Part shown: piece by piece, positions 33,591 to 43,245 of the stretch
Layout: each line of letters begins with the position of its first letter
How positions within the stretch are numbered: the stretch's first letter is position 1
NCBI RefSeq assembly: GCF_016649425.1
Contig: NZ_JADRCR010000003.1
Location: 62,001 to 126,000 of the forward strand
From: Limnobaculum allomyrinae
Lineage (GTDB): Bacteria > Pseudomonadota > Gammaproteobacteria > Enterobacterales > Enterobacteriaceae
Direction of reading: 5' to 3'
Length of the DNA stretch: 64,000 nt
Position numbers and translations under genes: made by a program
Notes under the pieces: generated by a model
Told to the model about the DNA's origin: nothing
Database searches by the model: none
Seen by the model: the letters and a program-made list of their open reading frames with translations, nothing else

Positions 33591-36310
33591 ATCTAAGCTG
33601 TTGGGAAATATTAGGCATTGAGCCCACGGACGATCAGGAGATTATCCGTAACGCTTACCGTAAAAAACTACCTGAGTATCATCCGGAGAGCGACCCACAA
33701 GGTTTCCAAAATCTGCGTCAGGCTTATGAGCAGGCTAAAAAAGGGATTCAGTCAGAATTCCGGCCGATCTCTGCCCTGAATGATGCACCAATCCAACCCC
33801 TGATTGAGGCGGAACAAGAGCAAGAACCAGAGGCGAAGGAACAGCATCCTGAGCAACAGGCCATTGACCAGTTAACTGCGGATCTCGAAACCCTGTTAAA
33901 CGATGCTAATCAGCGCTATCAGCCGGATGCCTGGCATCAGTACATCCAGAAAATTGATAGTCACTCCATCGAGGTGACTAACCAGCTACGCTGGCAACTG
34001 CTGATGATGCTGTATAACACCAGCTATGTCTCCAGAGACTGCGTGCAGATTCTGGCAGAGCGTATGCGTTGGAAACAGCGAATCACCGAGCTGAAAGGTG
34101 AGAGCGTCGAGCATCTGGACGACTATCTCGACTATATTGCCAAAGGCGATATCTTTGATATGACCCTGCTTACGGGGCTGCCGCTGGCAGCACAGAATGC
34201 CAGCGTAGAGCATATCAACTCGATCAATTTTCTGTTTTGGGAACGGCCTGCCTGGATGTTGCGAGAGTATCTGATGCAGCCGATGGTGATCTACTGGCCT
34301 GATTCTCCGGAGGTGATGGAACTGCGATGCCGCTGGTACACACTGGCGGGAATTGGTTCTGAACATCTCAGCGACTATTGCCTGCAACAGCTGAGCAAAG
34401 ATCCGGAGAATAGCGACTGGCTCTATTTATATGCTTCTCAATGTTCTATGTCCGGCCATGATGATAGAGCACTGCCATTTTGGATCCGCCTGTATCAAGC
34501 CGAGCGCCATGCCACGGCAGAAGCCTGGCTATTAACCTGGTGCGTTAATCATGCACCAGAACGTACGCCGCTGCTGATTCAGGCTCTGGATAATGCACAA
34601 TATCTCTCCGCCGAAGGCGTAGCCATCGATGCACCGGAACAACGTTATATTACCCCAACCCAAACCACCAAAACCTTGCTGCGATGGGGAGAGGTACTAC
34701 AAAGCCCGATGCCGCTAATAGCTCAGGACTTTGCTAACTGGCGGCTGCATAAAGAGACACCCATTACCATGATTCGCCATCTGATTCTGGATGATGGCAG
34801 CGATCCGGTGGTGCATCTCTATCGCCACGCCAGCATGCTGCGGTTGGGAAATGAAACCCTGCTACAGCAAATTATTGATGAACCGGAAAGTGGCAATCCG
34901 CTGGACGACCTGATCCTGAGCCGATTTAAACTACAGGCTCAGCAACGTTTAGACTGGCTGAAAACATCTACGGTTATTCAAGCCTTTACCCATTGGCTGT
35001 ATGCTCCGCAACCGGAAGCACTACCGGCAGAACTGGCACAGCGCGACTCTGAAGCACATTTACAGTGCCTTCATTGGTTACTGCAACGGCGCTGGATGGC
35101 CAATGAACAATTAGAACGCTTAGCCAACAGTGAAACTTTTGGCAACAATCTGGAAACCATCACGGATTGGATCAGCTTTATCGCCCTGAATAACAGTGCA
35201 TCACTGCCGGAACCGGTCAACGATCAGGATTACTGGCAATGGTGTCGCCAGTGCTATGCGCTGGTTCTGTTGCTGGAAAGACCGGCAGAATCATTACCGA
35301 TGCTGGTACAGGCGAAAAATATAACACCACAAGAGCAGCATCCGCTGTATGAATTCTGCCAGTTGATTAACAACCTGGATATACAGCAGGAGAATATCGT
35401 TGAGCAATATCGGGATAGGCTCACGCTGAGCCAAATTCTTCAGCACCATTCATGGACGCGACTGCCGATCACGCCGGAAAACTATCTGGAAAACCAACAA
35501 ACCACTCGCTCTTATTCTATCGACCATTTTTATATCAGCAGTCTGGAATGGCGAGGACGTATTGAAAAATCCTCGAATATCAATCAAATAGTATTCTATG
35601 CCGCTTGCGCCTGGTTTGGCCTCAATGGTCGGGAAAAACGTTTCACTACGTTGATAGAAGAAATGCAGCTCAACAATGAGGCGGAACAGGCGCTAAGAAG
35701 CGCATTGCTTAACGCAACCTCTTATGGGCAAATCAATGAAGTGCGTAATCCCCGGCTGAAAGAGCTGATTAGCGAAACGCTGAATATGCGCCGCAATCCT
35801 CATCGGGTTCTCTCTGAAGACAGCCAAAAATCACTATGGGATTGTCAGCAAAACCCCAATGAAGATATTACCTTGCGTCTGGTGGCCAAACTGTTATTAC
35901 AGGAATCCCGTTATCGCGGTAGAAATCCTGTGGAAGCCAGCCAACAGCCCAGTAAATTCTGGGAGTTCTGGCGCTTTAAATCTCGTCTTAACCGCACCGG
36001 CTTTGCCGCCCAGTTGCTGTTGGGTGCACTGTTGAGCTGTATTATCGGTGTCATCCTGATCAAGATGTCAGACAGTGCCGTAGGCCCATTAGTTTTGGTG
36101 GCCTTATTTCTGGTCAGCAGCCTTGGCGCCATGATCAGACGGGCCAATGACCTGAACTTGAGTAATACGGCCATCATCATCATGGCGGTAGTCTCCGCGA
36201 TTTTTCCTATCACCATGACCTTAAGCATCATTTACCTGTTACTGGCTCCGGGTGTTCCTTTTGCCAATAAAGCCGGGCCACCGGCTAATGGATGGTTTAA
36301 TCAACCATAG
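33587..36310 (+). CDS. J-domain protein (DjlB/DjlC-like) with C-terminal DUF805 membrane domain
   Basis: 907 residues. A short J-domain occupies residues 3-55 (CWEILGIEPTDDQEIIRNAY), but the invariant HPD reads HPE (32-34). A long helical, TPR-like middle follows (about 100-780). The C-terminal DUF805-type domain (about 790-907) has three membrane helices (about 806-825, 833-851, 861-887) and the IRRANDLNLS motif. E. coli DjlB/DjlC, J-partners of HscC, are type III (C-tail) membrane proteins of about 480 residues, so this is nearly twice as long. It overlaps the DUF1266 gene and is 3 kb from hscC. Confidence 0.85.
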   Translation: MNLSCWEILGIEPTDDQEIIRNAYRKKLPEYHPESDPQGFQNLRQAYEQAKKGIQSEFRPISALNDAPIQPLIEAEQEQEPEAKEQHPEQQAIDQLTADLETLLNDANQRYQPDAWHQYIQKIDSHSIEVTNQLRWQLLMMLYNTSYVSRDCVQILAERMRWKQRITELKGESVEHLDDYLDYIAKGDIFDMTLLTGLPLAAQNASVEHINSINFLFWERPAWMLREYLMQPMVIYWPDSPEVMELRCRWYTLAGIGSEHLSDYCLQQLSKDPENSDWLYLYASQCSMSGHDDRALPFWIRLYQAERHATAEAWLLTWCVNHAPERTPLLIQALDNAQYLSAEGVAIDAPEQRYITPTQTTKTLLRWGEVLQSPMPLIAQDFANWRLHKETPITMIRHLILDDGSDPVVHLYRHASMLRLGNETLLQQIIDEPESGNPLDDLILSRFKLQAQQRLDWLKTSTVIQAFTHWLYAPQPEALPAELAQRDSEAHLQCLHWLLQRRWMANEQLERLANSETFGNNLETITDWISFIALNNSASLPEPVNDQDYWQWCRQCYALVLLLERPAESLPMLVQAKNITPQEQHPLYEFCQLINNLDIQQENIVEQYRDRLTLSQILQHHSWTRLPITPENYLENQQTTRSYSIDHFYISSLEWRGRIEKSSNINQIVFYAACAWFGLNGREKRFTTLIEEMQLNNEAEQALRSALLNATSYGQINEVRNPRLKELISETLNMRRNPHRVLSEDSQKSLWDCQQNPNEDITLRLVAKLLLQESRYRGRNPVEASQQPSKFWEFWRFKSRLNRTGFAAQLLLGALLSCIIGVILIKMSDSAVGPLVLVALFLVSSLGAMIRRANDLNLSNTAIIIMAVVSAIFPITMTLSIIYLLLAPGVPFANKAGPPANGWFNQP

Positions 36311-36361
36311 AACAGGCAAGATGCCCATTGAGTTAATTTAATCACACAAGAGAGGCCCCTG

Positions 36362-37441
36362 ATGAATAAGACTTACAGAATTGCCGCCATTCCCGGCGAC
36401 GGTATCGGCAAAGAAGTATTACCAGAAGGGGGTCGCGTGCTGGAAGCCGCTGCCCGACGTTGGGATCTCAACCTGGAGTTTCATACTTTCGACTGGGCTA
36501 GCTGTGATTACTATCTTGAGCACGGCAGCATGATGCCGGCCGACTGGTTTAAACAACTCCAGTCGTTTGACGCCATCTATTTTGGTGCCGTTGGCTGGCC
36601 GGACAAAGTGCCTGACCATATCTCCCTGTGGGGCTCATTGCTTAAGTTTCGCCGTGAATTTGACCAGTACGTCAACCTGCGTCCGGTACGTCTGTTTCCG
36701 GGGGTGCCCTGTCCATTAGCCAATAAAAAGCCCGGCGATATCGATTTTTATGTGGTGAGGGAAAATACCGAGGGTGAATACTCTTCCCTTGGTGGCCGCA
36801 TGTTTGAAGGCACCGACAGAGAGTTTGTGGTACAGGAGTCTATCTTCTCCCGCCACGGCGTTGATCGCATCCTGAAGTATGCTTTTGAACTGGCTCAGAC
36901 TCGCCCACGCAAAAAACTGACTTCGGCCACAAAATCTAACGGTATGGCTATCAGCATGCCTTACTGGGATGAACGTCTGGCTTTAATGGCAGAAAACTAT
37001 CCGCAAATTGCCTGGGACAAGCAGCATATTGATATTCTTTGTGCCCGCTTCGTGCTTAACCCGGAACGTTTTGATGTGGTGGTGGCCTCTAACCTGTTTG
37101 GCGATATTTTGTCAGACCTTGGCCCTGCCTGTGCCGGCACCATTGGCATCGCGCCGTCTGCCAATATCAATCCGGAACGTAACTTCCCGTCGATGTTTGA
37201 ACCGGTACACGGTTCTGCCCCTGATATTTACGGCCAGAATATTGCTAATCCGATTGCCATGATCTGGACCGGCGCCATGATGCTGAGCTTTCTGGGTGAA
37301 GGGGATAATCGCTATCAACAGGCTCATGATGGCATTCTACACGCCATTGAACAGGCTATCGCTCAGGGCCCCAAAACCCGCGATATGGGCGGTAGTGCCT
37401 CAACCCAGGAAGTCGGCAAAGCGATTGCTGAACGACTGTAG
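36362..37441 (+). CDS. Tartrate dehydrogenase/decarboxylase, D-malate dehydrogenase type
   Basis: 359-residue beta-decarboxylating dehydrogenase of the isocitrate/isopropylmalate family, collinear with TtuC/DmlA (YeaU). Family members oxidise D-malate to pyruvate and CO2, and tartrate. Visible: PGDGIGKEVLPEG near the N-terminus, the substrate loop LRPVRLFPGV, VRENTEGEYSS, and the metal-site region ASNLFGDILSDLGPA. AGAGG lies before ATG 36362. Followed 130 bp later by an aldehyde dehydrogenase on the same strand. The usual LysR regulator (dmlR) is not adjacent. Confidence 0.9.
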   Translation: MNKTYRIAAIPGDGIGKEVLPEGGRVLEAAARRWDLNLEFHTFDWASCDYYLEHGSMMPADWFKQLQSFDAIYFGAVGWPDKVPDHISLWGSLLKFRREFDQYVNLRPVRLFPGVPCPLANKKPGDIDFYVVRENTEGEYSSLGGRMFEGTDREFVVQESIFSRHGVDRILKYAFELAQTRPRKKLTSATKSNGMAISMPYWDERLALMAENYPQIAWDKQHIDILCARFVLNPERFDVVVASNLFGDILSDLGPACAGTIGIAPSANINPERNFPSMFEPVHGSAPDIYGQNIANPIAMIWTGAMMLSFLGEGDNRYQQAHDGILHAIEQAIAQGPKTRDMGGSASTQEVGKAIAERL

Positions 37442-37571
37442 TTAAATCTGACAGTTAGCCACTATCGGCATTCGGTATTTATCCGGATGTCGATAGCCCA
37501 TCACAAATAGCCCGTATTCGATGGTCTATCCTTAAAGACTACCCTGAAACCTATTTCCGGAGGTCAATCTG

Positions 37572-39023
37572 ATGAAACTTAATGATCCAACGTTGTTTAA
37601 ACAGCAGGCATTTATCAACGGTATCTGGCTGGATGCCGGCAGTAAAAACCATCTCGAGGTATTCGACCCCGCTACCGGTCAACGTTTGGGCCAGGTGCCC
37701 GATATGAATGAAAACGATACGCTGGTTGCCGTCGATGCGGCTCGTTTGGCGTTGAACGGCTGGAAAGCGTTACCGGCTCAGCAACGCTCAATACTGCTGC
37801 GTAAATGGTTCGATTTAATGATCGAGAACCGTAAAGACTTAGCGATGATCATGACCCGTGAACAGGGCAAGCCATTGGCCGAAGCCGAAGGCGAAATTCG
37901 TTATGCCGCTTCCTTTATCGAATGGTTTGCCGAACAGTGTAAACGAACCAATGGTGACGTGATTCCATCTCCAACAGCGGATAAGCGCCTGATGGTGATA
38001 AAACAACCCATCGGCGTTTGCGCTGCAATTACACCGTGGAACTTTCCGGCGGCAATGATCACCCGTAAAGCAGCACCGGCGCTGGCTGCAGGTTGTACCA
38101 TGGTGTTAAGGCCTGCCAGCGAAACACCTTATTCGGCTCTGGCGATGGCGGAACTGGCACGACGTGCGGGTATTCCTGCCGGGGTATTTAATGTGGTAAC
38201 CGGGCGCTCTGGCCCGATTGGCGGCGTACTCACGGCTCATCCGGATATCCGTAAGCTGACCTTTACCGGCTCCACCGAAGTGGGTCGTCTGTTGATGCGA
38301 CAAAGTGCTGAGACGATTAAGAAAGTATCACTGGAATTGGGAGGCAATGCGCCTTTTATCGTTTTTGACGATGCAGATATTCCTGCCGCTGTCGAAGGTG
38401 CTATTGCGGCCAAATACCGTAATGCCGGACAGACTTGCGTTTGCGCTAACCGTTTTTATATCCACCGCGATATCTATTCTACCTTTGCTGAGCAGCTCAC
38501 TCGCAAAGTGAATGAACTGAAGGTGGGTAACGGGTTGGATGAAGGGATTAATATCGGCCCGATGATTAATCAGAAAGCCGTGGACAAAGTACAATCGCTG
38601 GTTGATGACGCCGTTTCCCACGGTGCCAAAGTGCTGACCGGCGACAAGGCTCATCCACTGGGCGGTAACTTTGTTAATCCAATCGTATTGGGTGATGTTC
38701 CTGAGAGTGCAAAGTTACTGGAGGAAGAAATCTTTGGCCCGGTTGCGCCATTAGTGATTTTTGATGATGAAAAAGAGGCGATCCGTCTGGCCAATAACAC
38801 TATTTATGGGTTGGCTGCCTATTTCTATAGTAAAGACAGTGCCCGTATCTGGCGCGTCAGCGAGGCGTTGGAGTACGGTATGGTCGGTATTAATACCGGT
38901 TTGTTGTCGAATGAAGTAGCTCCGTTTGGCGGTGTGAAACAGTCAGGACTGGGGCGTGAAGGCTCTGAGTATGGGATCGATGATTATCTGGAGTTGAAGT
39001 ATATGTGTCAGGGGGGATTGTAG
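37572..39023 (+). CDS. NAD(P)-dependent succinate-semialdehyde dehydrogenase family
   Basis: 483-residue aldehyde dehydrogenase of the GabD family, the same length as E. coli GabD. Catalytic Cys is in NAGQTCVCANRFYIH and the general-base Glu in SLELGGNAPFIVFDDAD; the NAD-site GSTEVGRLLM and ITPWNFPAAMITRK are intact. It oxidises succinate semialdehyde (or a related semialdehyde) to the acid. AGG precedes ATG 37572. Its partner here is a tartrate/malate dehydrogenase, not gabT, so the physiological aldehyde may be different. Confidence 0.88.
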   Translation: MKLNDPTLFKQQAFINGIWLDAGSKNHLEVFDPATGQRLGQVPDMNENDTLVAVDAARLALNGWKALPAQQRSILLRKWFDLMIENRKDLAMIMTREQGKPLAEAEGEIRYAASFIEWFAEQCKRTNGDVIPSPTADKRLMVIKQPIGVCAAITPWNFPAAMITRKAAPALAAGCTMVLRPASETPYSALAMAELARRAGIPAGVFNVVTGRSGPIGGVLTAHPDIRKLTFTGSTEVGRLLMRQSAETIKKVSLELGGNAPFIVFDDADIPAAVEGAIAAKYRNAGQTCVCANRFYIHRDIYSTFAEQLTRKVNELKVGNGLDEGINIGPMINQKAVDKVQSLVDDAVSHGAKVLTGDKAHPLGGNFVNPIVLGDVPESAKLLEEEIFGPVAPLVIFDDEKEAIRLANNTIYGLAAYFYSKDSARIWRVSEALEYGMVGINTGLLSNEVAPFGGVKQSGLGREGSEYGIDDYLELKYMCQGGL

Positions 39024-39061
39024 TGCTGTTGAGGTTTTGTTGAAATGGACAACGGTGGATG

Positions 39062-39111
39062 TTCCGGCCGTAATGGCATTGTGCTTATATTGACTTTGTG
39101 CCCGGCCGGAA
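39062..39111. repeat. Short intergenic inverted-repeat element, copy 2
   Basis: TTCCGGCCG (39062-39070) and CGGCCGGAA (39103-39111) are perfect inverted ends. The 50-bp element parallels the one at 4625-4675, with a similar interior. Confidence 0.6.
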
Positions 39112-39120
39112 GGTACCTGT

Positions 39121-39240
39121 ACTTAAGTCTGGAGAGCGTCGGGCCTGGGCTGCCTACGGGCAGTTATGAAACACCTTGCGGTGTTTCACCCTGACGAGTC
39201 AGCGCTTGCGCCAAGTCGCCCCCCACGGCACCCTCTCCCT
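39121..39240. repeat. Hairpin-rich intergenic segment related to the multi-hairpin repeats
   Basis: Contains TGAAACACC/GGTGTTTCA around TTGC (39167-39188), CTGCC/GGCAG (39150-39162), GCGC-TT-GCGC (39202-39211) and AAGTCGCC as in copies A and B. It may be a third, rearranged member of that family. 39241-39306 shows nothing further. Confidence 0.4.
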
Positions 39241-39306
39241 CCGATTGGCTTTATTAACAGGTAAAACCCATCAAATATTGTCGTAATTAATTCAACTAAA
39301 TAGACA

Positions 39307-40992
39307 TTACAACTTCATCGAGTTCAGGTAGTCGATGAGTCTTTCTCGTACCTGAGTGATCAGTTCTTCTTTGTGCTCGGCCAGGGTTTGGTCGAACTCT
39401 TGTAGCCAGATACCAATTTGCATGCGCTGGTCGCCAAGGGATTGGGACCAGGCGCGTTCAAGACGTGCCAATAGTGCGCGGTTTGGAATGGCGTCTCGCG
39501 GGTGGATTTTCAGCGCTTTAAGTCGGTCGTGGCTGGCCTGTTTTTGGCTATCGCTCAATCCTATTGGGCTGTGGTCGATAACTTTGGAGTGGGTGCTGCC
39601 GGTTTCCAGCATGTTGACATCCACTTCCAGCAGTCCATTGATATCGTAACTAAAGCGGATATCCAGCGATTGAATACGGCCGTTGGGTTCGACCGGAACT
39701 TCGAACGACTCTACCAGAATATTGTTATCTACCCGAGGGCTTTCCCCCTGATAGACCGCTACCCGAATAAATTTTTGTTCCGGGTGATTGGTATAAAAGG
39801 TTTCAACCCGGGAGGTGGGTACCACGGTATTACGTTCAATAATCGGAGAGAAGATCCCCGATGTTTTATCGTTACTGGTGGCGATTCCCAGCGTGTACGG
39901 ACAAACATCCGTCAGGATAACTTCGTCAATATCTTCATTACGCAAGCGACAGGCGGCCTGCACTGCTGCACCTAATGCCACAATGGTGCTGGGATCCAGA
40001 TGCTGATGGGGCATTTTGCCAAACAGTCGTACAACCATGCGCTGGATAACGCTCAGGCGGGAAGCACCACCCACCAGCACCAGATTATCCAATTGACTCG
40101 GTTGTAAGCGAGCATCGCTCAGCGCCTGTTCAATGGGAGCACGCAGGCGGTTTAGCAATGGTAACCACAGCTTTTCAGCCTGTTGATCGTCAAGGCTATA
40201 GCGCCATTCCTTATCCTGCCAGTGCCAATTCAGCACACTTTCCTGATTATTCAGGCCGCATTTGATCTCTTCGGCACTGTCATTGAGGCGAGCCATCGCT
40301 TCCGGTGTAATGGTACTTTCGTCCAGCTTCCACTCTTTCAGGCAGGCTTTCACCAGTGCGTGAGTAAAATCTTCCCCACCAAGGTAGTTATCACCGGCAG
40401 AAGAGTGAACTTCAATCAGAGGCAGTGCATATTCCAGTACGGTAACGTCAAAGGTTCCGCCCCCCAGATCAAACACCAGCGTACGACCAAATTCCTGAGT
40501 ATGCAGGCCATAGGCCATGGCTGCTGCGGTCGGTTCATTGATTAAACGCACTGCATTTAGTCCCGCCAGCTCCGCAGCAAAACGGGTTTGTTTGCGCTGC
40601 TCATCGCTAAAATAGGCAGGAACGGAGATAACTACATCGGTAATCGATTGACCCAACCAAGCCTCAGCATCAGCTTTAAGGGATTTGAGTACCAGTGCGG
40701 AAAGTTCAGGCGCTGTGAAAGTCTTATCACCCAGTTTGTACTGGCGATTGCTACCCATATAGCGTTTGAACAGTGAAGCGGTTTTCGTCGGGTGAGTAGT
40801 CAGGCGAGACAATGCCGCCCGACCAATCAGAATAGAGTCATCCTCATCAACGCTGATGGCGGAAGGGGTCAGGAATTCCCCCAGCGCATTGGGAATAAGA
40901 TGAGCTTTGCCATCTTGCCAAACGCTAATAAGACTGTTGGTTGTCCCTAAATCAATACCGATTGCCGGTACAGATGCCTGCTCTCCATTCAT
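39307..40992 (-). CDS. hscC: Hsp70-family chaperone HscC
   Basis: 561-residue specialised Hsp70 (Hsc62), shorter than DnaK because the C-terminal lid is reduced. ATPase signatures: IGIDLGTTNSLISV at the start, VFDLGGGTFDVTVLE and LVLVGGASRLSVIQ. A substrate-binding beta domain follows from about residue 370. ATG 40990-40992 is chosen (GAGG 8 nt upstream) over a GTG three codons earlier. In E. coli its J-partners are encoded next to it; here the DUF1266/J-domain pair is on the opposite strand with two metabolic genes between. Confidence 0.94.
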   Translation of the reverse strand: MNGEQASVPAIGIDLGTTNSLISVWQDGKAHLIPNALGEFLTPSAISVDEDDSILIGRAALSRLTTHPTKTASLFKRYMGSNRQYKLGDKTFTAPELSALVLKSLKADAEAWLGQSITDVVISVPAYFSDEQRKQTRFAAELAGLNAVRLINEPTAAAMAYGLHTQEFGRTLVFDLGGGTFDVTVLEYALPLIEVHSSAGDNYLGGEDFTHALVKACLKEWKLDESTITPEAMARLNDSAEEIKCGLNNQESVLNWHWQDKEWRYSLDDQQAEKLWLPLLNRLRAPIEQALSDARLQPSQLDNLVLVGGASRLSVIQRMVVRLFGKMPHQHLDPSTIVALGAAVQAACRLRNEDIDEVILTDVCPYTLGIATSNDKTSGIFSPIIERNTVVPTSRVETFYTNHPEQKFIRVAVYQGESPRVDNNILVESFEVPVEPNGRIQSLDIRFSYDINGLLEVDVNMLETGSTHSKVIDHSPIGLSDSQKQASHDRLKALKIHPRDAIPNRALLARLERAWSQSLGDQRMQIGIWLQEFDQTLAEHKEELITQVRERLIDYLNSMKL

Positions 40993-41175
40993 GACTTTCA
41001 CCTCGTTCCAATTCCTTAGTGCTGCATCATATCGGGGGAAAAGCGATCAATCAAACGTCTGAGGACGCTTTATGTCATTCAGATCGATCCCGTACTAAAA
41101 CCGTCCGTCACTATTTCTTCCGGGTATATTTTGTTACCATCGGATGCTGGTTAAAAAAACTCCACCGGAGGATCC

Positions 41176-42630
41176 GTGAGAAAAGCCCTTGGCGTGTTTT
41201 TCCCCCTGTATACCACAACCATGATTATGTTGTTGGGTTCCGGGCTGTTGACCACCTATATCTCCCTTCGATTAGCATCAACCAGCGTTAGCGGTGCCTT
41301 TATTGGGGCGATTATTGCCGCAAACTATATTGGTCTGGTGATTGGTGGGAAGGTCGGTTACTCATTGATTATTCGGGTGGGGCATATCCGAACCTATGTG
41401 GCCTGTGCCGGTATTATTACTGCAGCGGTATTGATGCACGGTATCACCGAGATCCTGATGGTATGGGTCGTTTTGAGGCTGATTATTGGCCTGTGCCTGA
41501 TGTGTCAGTATATGGTGCTGGAAAGCTGGTTTAACGATCAGGCTGAACCTAACCAACGTGGCGTAGTATTTGGCTTTTATATGGCCGCCTCTTATCTGGG
41601 AACCGCATTAGGGCAGATTGTGTTAATTATGCAGCCTGATTTAGGCATTCAAACCCTGCTGATTATTGCCCTGTGTTTCTCACTTTGTCTGGTACCTATT
41701 GCTCTGACCACCCGTAGCCACGTGCAACAGATTTCACCGGCGCCCATGGAGTTGCGTTATTTTATTGGCTCCATTCCCAAAGTACTGGCCTCTATTGTGG
41801 TGATCGGCATGGTGGTGGGCTCTTTTTACGGTCTGGCTCCGGTTTATACCAGCCTGCAATCCCTTTCCACTCAACAGACGGGGATGTTTATGGCGATTTC
41901 TATTTGTGCCGGCCTGATTGCTCAATTACCTTTTAGCTGGCTTTCCGATCGTTATAATCGATTAGTTTTATTACGAATTATTGCTCTGTTGCTGGCATTG
42001 GCCGCACTACCATTAGCTATACTGACCCATATCTCTTTTACGCTTTTACTGGGAATTGGGTTTGTGGTGGGCATGCTGCAATTTACCCTCTATCCATTAG
42101 TCGTAGCTCTGGCCAATGACCTGATTGAATCAGAGCGCCGGGTCTCTCTGGCGGCCTGTTTACTGATGTCATTTGGTGTAGGTGCCAGTATCGGGCCTCT
42201 GATTGTTGGTGCTCTGATGCAACCGTTGGGGGGTAATATTCTGTATGCTTTCTTTGCGTTATGTAGCCTGGTGTTGGTACTGCTGAGTCGTACTGCGAAA
42301 AAGCAGGAAGTGCATTTTGTGGAAGATGCCCCATTACCACATATTGCTATGCCGGACAGCCTGATGAGTTCTCCGCTTTCTCCTGCTCTTAACCCCAGCT
42401 TTGATGAACAGATGATTCAGGACAGCATGCCAGCGCCAGAGATCATTAATCAGCAGGAGATGGTGGAGACGGATAGTCCAGTGGATGACTCAACAGAGAC
42501 GGCTTCGGCTGTTGTCGATGAGGATATCGAGCCCCCTGTTATTATCATTCGTGAACATCATGAACAGGATGATAAACAGGATAAGGACGACAAAGATGAC
42601 GGGTTAGAGAAGGCCTACACGCTGGTATAG
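41176..42630 (+). CDS. YcaD-like MFS transporter with acidic C-terminal tail
   Basis: 484 residues, with start GTG 41176 after GGAGGA. The first 375 residues are a 12-helix MFS core resembling E. coli YcaD (MRKALGVFFPLYTTTMIMLL; LESWFNDQAEPNQRGVVFGFYM; SFYGLAPVYTSL). An extra tail of about 100 residues, rich in Asp/Glu and ending in alternating Asp/Lys stretches, is longer than in YcaD (382 residues) and should be cytoplasmic and disordered. The substrate is unknown. Followed 24 bp later by an acetyltransferase gene on the same strand. Confidence 0.85.
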   Translation: MRKALGVFFPLYTTTMIMLLGSGLLTTYISLRLASTSVSGAFIGAIIAANYIGLVIGGKVGYSLIIRVGHIRTYVACAGIITAAVLMHGITEILMVWVVLRLIIGLCLMCQYMVLESWFNDQAEPNQRGVVFGFYMAASYLGTALGQIVLIMQPDLGIQTLLIIALCFSLCLVPIALTTRSHVQQISPAPMELRYFIGSIPKVLASIVVIGMVVGSFYGLAPVYTSLQSLSTQQTGMFMAISICAGLIAQLPFSWLSDRYNRLVLLRIIALLLALAALPLAILTHISFTLLLGIGFVVGMLQFTLYPLVVALANDLIESERRVSLAACLLMSFGVGASIGPLIVGALMQPLGGNILYAFFALCSLVLVLLSRTAKKQEVHFVEDAPLPHIAMPDSLMSSPLSPALNPSFDEQMIQDSMPAPEIINQQEMVETDSPVDDSTETASAVVDEDIEPPVIIIREHHEQDDKQDKDDKDDGLEKAYTLV

Positions 42631-42654
42631 CTAAATATTTAATAAAGGTATCTG

Positions 42655-43200
42655 ATGACCAAACTAATTGAACCTGAAACCGAACGCCTGCGATTGCGGC
42701 AGTGGCGTACTGAAGATCGCGCGCCCTTTGCCGCTCTTAATGCTGACTCTCAGGTAATGGCGTTTTTCCCTTCTACTCTGGATAAAGCCACCAGCGATAC
42801 CATGGCCGATCGCTGCCAGTCGCTAATTGCTGAACGTGGATGGGGTTTATGGGCAGTTGAGTTAAAAGCTACCGGTCAATTTATTGGCTTTGTCGGCCTG
42901 AATATTCCAACCTATGAACTTCCCTTTTCCCCCTGTGTGGAAATTGGCTGGCGACTGGCAAAAGATTTTTGGGGGAAAGGATATGCCACTGAAGCAGCAA
43001 AACGCGCACTGCAAGTGGGTTTTGAACAGCTTGATTTACCAGAGATTGTTGCCTTTACTACCATAACCAATCAGCGCTCCAGAGCGGTAATGGAAAGGTT
43101 GGGAATGTCGTTATCGCCAGACTACTTTGATCATCCGGCACTGGCTAAAGACCACCCGCTACTGCAACACTGCCTGTATCGCCTGGCAGCAAGACCATAG
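42655..43200 (+). CDS. RimJ/RimL-type GNAT acetyltransferase
   Basis: 181-residue GNAT protein. N-terminal ETERLRLRQWRTEDRAPFAAL is the RimJ/RimL-like opening; the acetyl-CoA site is WRLAKDFWGKGYATEAAKRAL. It ends with the typical ITNQRSRAVMERLGM block. Relatives acetylate N-termini of proteins or small molecules; the target here is not evident. AAAGG precedes ATG 42655; probably co-transcribed with the YcaD-like gene. Confidence 0.88.
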   Translation: MTKLIEPETERLRLRQWRTEDRAPFAALNADSQVMAFFPSTLDKATSDTMADRCQSLIAERGWGLWAVELKATGQFIGFVGLNIPTYELPFSPCVEIGWRLAKDFWGKGYATEAAKRALQVGFEQLDLPEIVAFTTITNQRSRAVMERLGMSLSPDYFDHPALAKDHPLLQHCLYRLAARP

Positions 43201-43245
43201 CTATTACATCAGTTCTCAATAGCTTATTGAAGCTGGTGCAATAAA

